Shown: positions 1 to 5,044 of the stretch, piece by piece
How positions within the stretch are numbered: position 1 is the stretch's first letter
Layout of the letters: each line of letters opens with the position of its first letter
Assembly (NCBI GenBank): GCA_005882445.1
Contig: VBAN01000348.1
Span: 564 to 5,607, forward strand
DNA: 5,044 bases
Source of the DNA: Candidatus Segetimicrobium genomatis
GTDB taxonomy: Bacteria; Sysuimicrobiota; Sysuimicrobiia; Sysuimicrobiales; Segetimicrobiaceae
Reading direction: 5' to 3'
Translations under genes and position numbers: made by a program
Notes under the pieces: model-generated
What the model was told of the DNA's origin: nothing
The model's input: the letters and a program-made list of their open reading frames with translations, nothing else
The model's database searches: none

Positions 1-81
1 ATTATCGGCCACGGCGTCCACCTCGTGTGCAGCATCTATAGAGTTATCGACCAGGCGACCCGACTCCTACCTCCCTCTTAA
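1..81 (+). CDS. Possible 3' end of an unidentified plus-strand gene
   Basis: Reading from base 1 in frame 1 gives 26 sense codons ending in TAA at 79-81. The peptide starts IIGHGVHLVCSIYR and ends RLLPPS. The first dozen codons mostly end in G or C, as expected for a coding region of this genome, and the DNA turns AT-rich just after the stop. The fragment is too short to name a family. If real, it converges on the deacetylase gene that ends at 166. An open minus-strand frame also crosses these bases but has no convincing start. This call is weak because it rests on codon pattern and the placement of the stop only. Confidence 0.22.
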   Translation: MIGHGVHLVCSIYRVIDQATRLLPPS

Positions 82-86
82 TATCC

Positions 87-98
87 CTTCTATAGAAG
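87..98. repeat. 12-bp perfect palindrome CTTCTATAGAAG
   Basis: The bases at 87-98 form a perfect 12-bp palindrome. An 8-bp palindrome, TCTATAGA, with the same core lies at 35-42, with its centre 54 bases away. The larger copy sits in the AT-rich spacer after the deacetylase stop codon. With no loop and no T-run it is not a standard terminator. It could be a protein-binding site or chance, and no function is claimed. Confidence 0.3.
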
Positions 99-165
99 AT
101 ACCCACTCACGCAATTAACATGCCCATTCCCCACCCACACCGGCCAAACTGTGCGGAGATCGGGG

Positions 166-1683
166 TCATTCCCTGAGGCCCGACCGAGGGGCTGCGGCCC
201 CCGGTGCGGGGACCGCGAGGCGAACCAGGATCCAGGGACTGCGGTCAACCGGCGTCCGGAGCGGGTCCACGGTCGCCGCCTGGAGCAGGAAGCTCACCGG
301 ATCGCCCAGGGAGGCCAGCGGTAAGACGACACAAATCCGCGATCCCACGGTCCGCGCGGCCGCCCCGGCCGGCAACGGAAGATCTTGCGGCAACGTCCCC
401 CGCGATGTGAGCGACCGCGGGACGCGAAAGACCAGCGGCAGCCTGGCCATATGCCCGTCCCGGTAGAACAGGCGGAGCTCCAAGCGGTACTGCGCCTCCC
501 GCATGGGCGGGTTCCGCAGCCGCAGCGCGACATAGAGGCGCGTGGAGTCGCGGGCAAGGGCGACGGAGTCGAGCTTGGCGCTCCCCTCGGTGGCGTGGAG
601 CACGGAGCCCCCCGAGGGCATACGGATCAACAGGGGCAGGCGCGCCCAGGCTTCCGGGGTAGCCGGGGCCACCCCCTCCCCTTCCAGCCGCGGCGGCAGG
701 ATATGCGGGCGGAGCCCATACAGTTCGTTCCGGCGGACGAAGCTCAGCATGTAGGCCCGCATCAGGTGCACCTGGCTGCGGTACTCGAGGATCGCCAGGC
801 GCTTGGCATCCTCATCGGCCCGCCCGATCGGATACTGGGCCCATCCCGGTCCGGCCGCCGCGAGCTCAGGGGGTGGAGTGAGATAGAGGTCGGGAGCGTA
901 TGCCCCGGGCCTCGGCCAGATTCCGTGGTGGACCAGATAGTGCCAGACGCGAACCGTCTTGGTCCACGGCTCCTGCCGGAGCGTGAGCTGCTCGAGCGCG
1001 GCGGCGACGAACGCTCCGGCCGCCCAGTGATCGCGATGGGTATCGGCGGGATGGTGGGTCACGATGATGGTCGGTCGCTCCTGCCGGAGCACGCGTTCGA
1101 CGTCCTCGAGGACGTTCTCGCCGCAGTAGCGCGCCCCCGGCCGGTAGGTCAGCGTGTACGGGGAGAGAGTGCGCCGTGTATACGGCGAGGTGTACGGATG
1201 CCGGCAATCCCAGGCGGACCCCCACAAGACGGCGAGCCCACGATCGGGGTATCCGAGGAAGGTGACCTGCGCGGGGGACAGCCCGATACGCCCGGCGGCG
1301 GCGAACGCCTCCTGCTGTCGCCGCTGCCCGTATTCGATGAATCGGTTGGGCGTGCTGAACAGAGTGTGAAATCCCACGTCGACGCCCTCGACATAGCCAT
1401 CGCCGTTGGTAAATGTCACGATGCGCACCCGGGCCCCGGCGGCGATGGCGGCATGGATCAGGCCCCCGGCGCCGAGGACCTCGTCATCCGGATGCGCCCC
1501 GAACACCACGAGTGAGTCGTTCCGGGTTAGCCGGAACGCGGCCGCGGAGATGGAGTCGTTGGAGGCGGCCGCCAGCACGGCCGGGGGAGATATCTGATCC
1601 ATCGCCCGGAGGGGACGGACCGACTGCGCCGCCAAGGCGAGCACCGTGATCAAGGCGGCCGTTTCCAGCACTCGACGCAACAT
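166..1683 (-). CDS. Exported PIG-L/LmbE-family N-deacetylase with extra C-terminal region
   Basis: The 505-residue product belongs to the PIG-L/LmbE superfamily, zinc-dependent enzymes that remove acetyl groups from N-acetylglucosamine-type sugars and related amides. The metal motif AHPDDE is at residues 63-68 after a hydrophobic strand. The second motif, HPADTHRDH, is at 211-219 and supplies further metal and catalytic residues. The N-terminus looks like a signal peptide: RR at 3-4, a hydrophobic core at about 8-20, and a possible cleavage site after LRA near residue 27. The enzyme therefore probably acts outside the cytoplasm. Typical family members have about 220-300 residues. Here about 145 residues beyond position 360 form a strand-rich segment resembling a beta-sandwich add-on domain (inference). 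The ATG at 1683 is used because it precedes the signal peptide directly. A GGGAGGGG tract lies about 19 bases upstream, too far for a normal ribosome site. The substrate cannot be predicted. Confidence 0.93.
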   Translation of the reverse strand: MLRRVLETAALITVLALAAQSVRPLRAMDQISPPAVLAAASNDSISAAAFRLTRNDSLVVFGAHPDDEVLGAGGLIHAAIAAGARVRIVTFTNGDGYVEGVDVGFHTLFSTPNRFIEYGQRRQQEAFAAAGRIGLSPAQVTFLGYPDRGLAVLWGSAWDCRHPYTSPYTRRTLSPYTLTYRPGARYCGENVLEDVERVLRQERPTIIVTHHPADTHRDHWAAGAFVAAALEQLTLRQEPWTKTVRVWHYLVHHGIWPRPGAYAPDLYLTPPPELAAAGPGWAQYPIGRADEDAKRLAILEYRSQVHLMRAYMLSFVRRNELYGLRPHILPPRLEGEGVAPATPEAWARLPLLIRMPSGGSVLHATEGSAKLDSVALARDSTRLYVALRLRNPPMREAQYRLELRLFYRDGHMARLPLVFRVPRSLTSRGTLPQDLPLPAGAAARTVGSRICVVLPLASLGDPVSFLLQAATVDPLRTPVDRSPWILVRLAVPAPGAAAPRSGLRE

Positions 1684-1802
1684 CAGCGCGTTCGCGGAGA
1701 GTCCCCTCCCAAAGAAACCTGCACACCAATTCGCAGCTGCCCAAACCCGCCCCTCCCATCCGGGTGCCGGGAGACGATTGGGGCGACCCCGAGGATGCAG
1801 GC

Positions 1803-2249
1803 CTATGGTCTTTCCCCCGCATCGAGCAGCAGGTCCGTGACCAAGTCTCGGACTCTCTGCAATTCACGTTGTTCCGCGACCGACAGCCGCGCCCTATGGT
1901 CACCCTGATCCATGACCAGCACCAGCGCGGTGTGCAGCGTCTTCAACTCCTCCATCGTCAGCGCCAGCGGGATTGCGGCGGCCTCTTCGCTCGGGTCCGG
2001 GCCGGCCCCGGCTCGGTGGGCCCCATCCTCACCGTCACCTGGGGCCGCGTTGACTTCGCGGCCTCGGTGCTTCTGACAGAGATGCGGCTTGTCCGGATCG
2101 GCGAAGATCTGCTCCGGGTGGCGGACACCGTATCCCGCCTCCACCAACCTCCACTTGCCGTTGGGGGCGTTGGTCCACGCCAGGCCGGCGCTTTTGCCGC
2201 AGTACCGGCACGTGGCGTATTTCTTTACCGGCATCAGTTTGCTCGTCAT
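1803..2249 (-). CDS. Small putative zinc-binding protein of unknown function
   Basis: I do not recognise a named family for this 148-residue protein. The N-terminal third has CRYC (Cys14, Cys17) and, about 40 residues later, CQKH (Cys58, His61), with His56 close by. This spacing suits a single structural zinc site. Between the pairs is a WTNAPNGKW stretch of the kind seen in small zinc-ribbon-like proteins with a GKW core (family resemblance from memory). Residues about 65-95 are rich in Gly, Ala, Asp and Glu and look like a linker. Residues 97-141 look like two amphipathic helices. There is no signal peptide or membrane segment, so it is probably cytoplasmic. The ATG at 2249 has a weak GAGAG 8 bases upstream. 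Met6 is an alternative start. A gap of 119 bases separates it from the downstream deacetylase, so an operon is possible but unproven. The asymmetric Cys/His pattern and sensible composition favour a real gene. Confidence 0.68.
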   Translation of the reverse strand: MTSKLMPVKKYATCRYCGKSAGLAWTNAPNGKWRLVEAGYGVRHPEQIFADPDKPHLCQKHRGREVNAAPGDGEDGAHRAGAGPDPSEEAAAIPLALTMEELKTLHTALVLVMDQGDHRARLSVAEQRELQRVRDLVTDLLLDAGERP

Positions 2250-2396
2250 CCCCGTCGCTCTCTGCGCCCGTTCGAGTCGATCCGGCGCCTTCAGGCGTTC
2301 CCTGAGCTTCTAATGCCCACCTCGGCCGGTTGTCCTGACCCCGCGCCGCCATCCGCCAGACCGACACCTCCGGCCTTCTCCGCGTGTTCCTTGTGC

Positions 2397-2402
2397 AGTA
2401 TA
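2397..2402 (-). promoter_or_regulatory. Possible -10 element (TATACT) upstream of the small zinc-protein gene
   Basis: The minus strand reads TATACT at 2402-2397, close to the TATAAT consensus, in an otherwise GC-rich gap between the pseudogene and the gene starting at 2249. No good -35 hexamer lies 16-18 bases upstream. The start of transcription would be about 140 bases before the ATG. The plus strand reads TATAGT over nearly the same bases, so orientation is uncertain. Confidence 0.22.
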
Positions 2403-2410
2403 GTGCCAGT

Positions 2411-2732
2411 CTACCCCTCTATTCCCGTTATCCATGTGGTGATCAAAGTAGCAACACTCCTCATCGCGGTGTTCAGGTTCGTCCTAAAATGCGAGGCCGC
2501 CTGACTGTCGGCTTGGTCGCTTATCCCGCGAATCTCGATGAACGGAACACCGCTAAATGGCGAACTGGACCTTACCAAGCCCCCCGTTCGCCACGGTGAC
2601 ACCCAGGGTATCGAATTGCACAACTGGAAGCCTGCCGAGGATCCCGGACTTTGCCTGGAACCCAACCGCTGTGAAACCTTGCAGGAAGAAATCAGTCTCT
2701 TTTTCGGTCGGAACAACGATCAGTCTTTTCAT
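2411..2732 (-). pseudogene. Broken nucleosidase of the PNP/MTA-SAH nucleosidase superfamily, middle deleted and frameshifted
   Basis: Two pieces of one nucleoside phosphorylase-superfamily (PNP_UDP_1) protein lie in order on the minus strand but in different frames. The ATG at 2732 opens 59 codons beginning MKRLIVVPTEKETDFF and ending NGGLGKVQFAI, which stop at TAG (2555-2553). They resemble the first strand and GG-x-GK loop of the family's N-terminus. The second piece, from about 2557 to the stop at 2411, reads FSGVPFIEIRGISDQAD and continues as a helical C-terminus. It carries the family's IR-x-ISD signature with the catalytic aspartate. Intact relatives have about 220-250 residues, so roughly 115-140 central residues are missing, including the segment that normally contacts the ribose. 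The junction near 2555-2558 is also out of frame. Intact enzymes cleave the N-glycosidic bond of methylthioadenosine, adenosylhomocysteine or similar nucleosides. No ribosome site is close to the ATG; a GGAGG lies 27 bases away at 2764-2760. A sequencing or assembly deletion is the alternative explanation. Confidence 0.8.
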
Positions 2733-2882
2733 GATGGCAGTAGGGGGGATCGATATCGTCCTCCGCTTTCTTTCCTCAATCGGCTTGATCGGGTGTCTGG
2801 GGGTGTACTTCTGCTTTTTCGACGGAAACTCGACCGAAAACCTCTGTTGGAATCGTGCGGAAACCCTTGCCCTGCTTGGGTT
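2733..2882. other. Spacer between tRNA-Pro 3' end and nucleosidase pseudogene
   Basis: These 150 bases hold no supported gene. On the minus strand the frame of the pseudogene's N-terminal piece stays open upstream through this stretch, giving a Lys/Arg/Pro-rich peptide without a recognisable family. A GGAGG at 2764-2760 and a 6-G run near 2743-2748 are present. A 6-bp inverted repeat AAACCC/GGGTTT at 2861-2866 and 2878-2883 touches the tRNA CCA end but has no following T-run. Confidence 0.5.
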
Positions 2883-2959
2883 TGGTCGGGGCGCCCGGAC
2901 TTGAACCGGGGACCTTCTGCTCCCAAAGCAGACGCGCTACCAAGCTGCGCTACGCCCCG
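2883..2959 (-). tRNA. tRNA-Pro (anticodon UGG)
   Basis: The minus strand folds as a complete 77-base cloverleaf including an encoded CCA end (2885-2883). The acceptor stem pairs CGGGGCG (from 2959) with CGCCCCG, followed by discriminator A. The anticodon stem TCTGC/GCAGA encloses the loop TTTGGGA, giving anticodon TGG and proline identity. The T arm is CCCGG-TTCAAGT-CCGGG, and the D arm contains the usual AGCGCAGCTTGGTAGCGC pattern. All stems pair without a disabling mismatch. It would read CCA and, by wobble, other proline codons. It is transcribed away from the DUF885 gene. Open reading frames running across it on the plus strand are artefacts. Confidence 0.97.
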
Positions 2960-2968
2960 AACGCCTCG

Positions 2969-2997
2969 ATGCTATCATGCGCACCGCCCTTCTGCAA
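2969..2997 (-). promoter_or_regulatory. Probable promoter of tRNA-Pro
   Basis: On the minus strand TTGCAG (2997-2992) and TAGCAT (2974-2969) are exactly 17 bases apart. They match 3 of 6 and 4 of 6 bases of the sigma-70-type consensus. A TG one base before the -10 gives an extended -10 (TG-A-TAGCAT). Transcription would begin about 7 bases later, only a few bases before the mature tRNA 5' end at 2959. The match is moderate, but position and spacing are right. Confidence 0.5.
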
Positions 2998-3050
2998 GGA
3001 ACCTGGCTACAGACCGGTGAATGTGGCGAGGCCTCCCATCTCGCACGCAC

Positions 3051-3064
3051 GGAGCGCCGAAGTG
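3051..3064 (+). promoter_or_regulatory. Ribosome binding site that sets the GTG start of the DUF885 gene
   Basis: GGAG at 3051-3054 lies 7 bases before GTG at 3062-3064. Earlier in-frame candidates are an ATG at 2969, which lies in the tRNA promoter, and GTGs at 3017 and 3023. I see no comparable purine-rich site before them. Confidence 0.65.
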
Positions 3065-4717
3065 CCTCACGACCCGCTCACCCCGTCGGAACACCTTGCC
3101 CGGTTGGCCGAAGGCTACCTCACCTCCTTGTATGATACCTACCCGACAACGGCCGCCTCCCTGGGACTGCACGATTACGATGGCCGGATCCCGGACATCC
3201 GGGACGTCGCCCGCGCCGGAAGGGTCGCCGCCCTTCGTGCGTTCCGAACGCAGCTGGCCGGCATTCCACCTCAATTACTCGACGTCGAAGACGCGCACGA
3301 CCACACGCTCCTCTCCCTCGCGCTCGACGAGGAGCTGTTTGAGCTGGAACAACTTCGGGAGTTCGAGCGCAACCCGATGGCGTTCTCCGGCCCGCTCGAC
3401 GTCAGCGGCTACATCAAACGTAACTACGCGCCGCTCCCCCGGCGGGTCGTGGCTCTGTGCGAGCACCTGAGGCAGGTTCCCGATTACCTCGCGGCCGCCC
3501 GAGAGGCGCTGCGGGAACCCGTTCCCCTGCCGTTTCTGGAGACGGCGCTGGAAGTGTACGCCGGGACGGTCCTGTTCCAAGAAGAGGATCTGGTGCGGGC
3601 GGTCCGGCCGGTGGGTCCGGGCCCGTTGTGGACGGCATTCGAGCGCGCAAACACCGAAGCGATCGCGGCGCTTCGGCGATTCACCGCATACCTGGAAGCT
3701 GAGATCCGGCCGAGGGCCACGCAAGAGTTCGCGATCGGCGAGGCCCATTTTCAAACGATGTTGAGCCTGGGCGAGATGATCGACCTGCCTGTGGAACGGC
3801 TGCTCGAGATCGGCCGCGATGATCTGTCGCGCAACCAGGCGGTGCTCCGGGAGACGGCAAAGAGGATCGACCCGGGAGCCGACGTGCGCGGGGTCATGTC
3901 GCAGCAGGCGAAGGACCACCCCCCCGCTGAGCGGCTCATCCCGGAAGCCGAGCGGCTCCTCGAAGAACTCAAACAGTTTGTGGAGTCGCGCCGGCTGGTG
4001 TCAATCCCGTCCGCTGTCCGCCCCCGCGTCGAAGAGACCCCTCCCTTCGCCCGCTGGGCGTTCGCCATGATGGACACTTCGGGTCCCTTTGAAACCGCCG
4101 GCGAATCGTTCTACTATGTCACGCCGCCCGAGCCGGGATGGACACCTGAGCAGAAGGAGGAATGGCTGCGGAAATTCGATTACGCGACGCTGCGGGATGT
4201 CGGGATCCACGAAGTGTACCCGGGGCACTACGTGCACTTCCTGCACGTGAAAGAGATCCCGCGGTCGCTCCGCAGGGTCCTGACGAGCTACTCATTTGTC
4301 GAAGGCTGGGCGCACTACTGCGAGGAGATGTTGGTGGAGGAGGGGTACGGCCGGGACGATCCCGGCTTTCGGATCGCCCAGTGCTCAGAAGCGCTCCTGA
4401 GAGACGTTCGGTTTCTTGTCGCGATTGAGATGCACACCCGGAACATGTCCAAAGATACCGCCGCGCGCATGTTCGTCGAATCGGCCTACCTGGATCCCCT
4501 GCCGGCCGAACGGGAGGCGGCGCGGGGCACGTTCGATCCCGGGTACCTGAATTACACGCTCGGGAAACTGATGATTCGCAAACTCCGCGACGACCTGCGC
4601 CGGCGGGGGGCCGGCTTCTCGCTGCGGGCCTTCCACGACGGGCTGCTGAAGTTGGGCGCCCCGCCCATCCCTCTTATCCGCCGCCGGCTGTTGGCGACGG
4701 AATCCGGCGCCCTCTAG
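3062..4717 (+). CDS. DUF885-family protein, putative metal-dependent peptidase/hydrolase
   Basis: From the GTG at 3062 the product is 551 residues, the usual size of the DUF885 family. These proteins are largely helical, contain a zincin-like motif and are thought to be metal-dependent hydrolases, with few characterised. HEVYPGH at residues 383-389 gives the HExxxGH metal motif. EGWAHYCEEM at 414-423 is the second conserved block, with a Glu and His likely to complete the metal site. Upstream, the family's start pattern is visible: a helix followed by YPTTAASLGLHDYDGRIPD near residue 25-43. There is no signal peptide in this version, so a cytoplasmic location is likely, unlike lipoprotein or secreted relatives. 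The same frame stays open back to 2855 across the antisense of tRNA-Pro, so a longest-ORF start would wrongly add 69 residues. It is divergent from the tRNA, and its stop is 9 bases from the stop of the convergent downstream gene. The family is clear; substrate and activity are not. Confidence 0.93.
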   Translation: MPHDPLTPSEHLARLAEGYLTSLYDTYPTTAASLGLHDYDGRIPDIRDVARAGRVAALRAFRTQLAGIPPQLLDVEDAHDHTLLSLALDEELFELEQLREFERNPMAFSGPLDVSGYIKRNYAPLPRRVVALCEHLRQVPDYLAAAREALREPVPLPFLETALEVYAGTVLFQEEDLVRAVRPVGPGPLWTAFERANTEAIAALRRFTAYLEAEIRPRATQEFAIGEAHFQTMLSLGEMIDLPVERLLEIGRDDLSRNQAVLRETAKRIDPGADVRGVMSQQAKDHPPAERLIPEAERLLEELKQFVESRRLVSIPSAVRPRVEETPPFARWAFAMMDTSGPFETAGESFYYVTPPEPGWTPEQKEEWLRKFDYATLRDVGIHEVYPGHYVHFLHVKEIPRSLRRVLTSYSFVEGWAHYCEEMLVEEGYGRDDPGFRIAQCSEALLRDVRFLVAIEMHTRNMSKDTAARMFVESAYLDPLPAEREAARGTFDPGYLNYTLGKLMIRKLRDDLRRRGAGFSLRAFHDGLLKLGAPPIPLIRRRLLATESGAL

Positions 4718-4726
4718 AAACTGCGT

Positions 4727-5044
4727 TCAGCTCTCCGCGGGGTCCTGCGGCGCTGGGGGCGTCCCGGCCGGGGGCGTCCCCTCCGGGGGATTCCCACCGC
4801 TCCCACCGGCGGCCAGCGCGGCCTTGATGGCTTCGGCCCTGGCCTGCGCCGGGGCCTGTCCCGCGGGCGCGGCGCCGGGAGAGGACGCGCCTCCCGCTGC
4901 CGCCCCGGCTGGCTGCCCGGGGACGGCGGGCTTGGCTGGGGGGACGGCCGGCTTCGCCGGGGCCTTCGGGGGTATCTTCTGGCCGAGAAACTCCTGGCGT
5001 AGGTACTGCCCAACCGCGGTGTGGATCCGCTCGCGCGCCTCGGC
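4727..5044 (-). CDS. C-terminal end of an unidentified protein with Ala/Pro-rich tail (partial)
   Basis: A minus-strand frame enters at 5044 and runs 105 codons to TGA at 4729-4727. The first 24 visible residues (ERIHTAVGQYLRQEFLGQK within them) look like the end of a helical domain. The rest is a low-complexity tail rich in Ala, Pro and Gly, with a tandem AKPAVPP/AKPAVPG pair at visible residues 30-43 and GTPPAGTPPAP near the end. A short charged helix (ARAEAIKAALAAG) interrupts it. Such tails are usually flexible linkers or surface extensions. The domain that would reveal function lies beyond the window. A different minus frame also stays open over 5013-4714 but gives an Arg/Pro/Ser-rich product typical of a shadow frame. 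I do not assign a family. Confidence 0.75.
   Translation of the reverse strand, partial: AEARERIHTAVGQYLRQEFLGQKIPPKAPAKPAVPPAKPAVPGQPAGAAAGGASSPGAAPAGQAPAQARAEAIKAALAAGGSGGNPPEGTPPAGTPPAPQDPAES

Noticed and set aside
385..1515. Long plus-strand open frame (376 codons) opposite the deacetylase
   Set aside because: It lies fully antisense to a clear PIG-L gene, has Arg/Pro/Gly-rich composition and no recognisable domain. In high-GC DNA such stop-free shadow frames are expected.
1764..2504. Plus-strand 246-codon open frame
   Set aside because: It overlaps the minus-strand zinc-protein gene and part of the pseudogene, and its translation has no recognisable domain; the minus-strand reading has a structured Cys/His pattern.
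2861..2883. AAACCC/GGGTTT hairpin as a tRNA terminator
   Set aside because: The stem is only 6 bp, includes the last base of the CCA end, and is followed by just three T residues on the minus strand.
2411..2959. Integrated element using tRNA-Pro as an attachment site
   Set aside because: No second copy of the tRNA 3' end, no integrase and no mobile genes are visible in the window, so proximity alone does not support it.
2538..3020. Plus-strand 160-codon open frame across the spacer and tRNA
   Set aside because: It runs through the complement of tRNA-Pro (SGRPDLNRGPSAPKADALPS), a well-known false-gene signature, and opposes the nucleosidase remains.
3275..3919. Minus-strand 214-codon open frame inside the DUF885 gene
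   Set aside because: It is antisense to a confidently assigned coding region and shows no family motif.
1..5044. A new multi-gene system, CRISPR array, toxin-antitoxin pair or defence island
   Set aside because: No spaced direct repeats, no paired small genes and no nuclease, ATPase or reverse-transcriptase motifs were seen. Gene order and gaps suggest unrelated neighbours.

Overview
This is a GC-rich bacterial chromosomal window with ordinary, mostly housekeeping or accessory content. GTG start use, strong G/C bias at third codon positions, a CCA-encoding tRNA gene and the gene families present all fit a GC-rich, possibly uncultured, environmental bacterium. I cannot fix a phylum from the sequence alone.

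Layout, left to right. Bases 1-165 hold a possible tail of a plus-strand gene (stop at 79-81) and a short AT-rich spacer with two TCTATAGA-type palindromes. Bases 166-1683 (minus) encode an exported PIG-L/LmbE-type N-deacetylase with an extra C-terminal region. Bases 1803-2249 (minus) encode a small protein with a four-residue metal-binding pattern and no recognised function. Bases 2411-2732 (minus) are the broken remains of a purine nucleosidase/phosphorylase-superfamily gene. Its first 59 and last 48 codons survive, but the middle is deleted and the frame is shifted. Bases 2883-2959 (minus) are tRNA-Pro(UGG) with a plausible promoter. Bases 3062-4717 (plus) encode a DUF885-family protein with an HExxxGH motif, probably a metal-dependent hydrolase. 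Bases 4727-5044 (minus) are the C-terminal end of an unidentified protein with an Ala/Pro-rich tail. It converges on the DUF885 gene with only 9 bases between the stop codons.

The genes do not form an obvious pathway. The three minus-strand loci left of the tRNA are separated by gaps of 119-161 bases and are not tightly coupled. The tRNA and the DUF885 gene are divergent and share a gap of about 100 bases. I see no CRISPR array, insertion sequence, phage module or defence island, and no new multi-gene system. The observation most worth checking is the deletion-bearing nucleosidase pseudogene beside the tRNA, which simple ORF calling misses or mis-frames.
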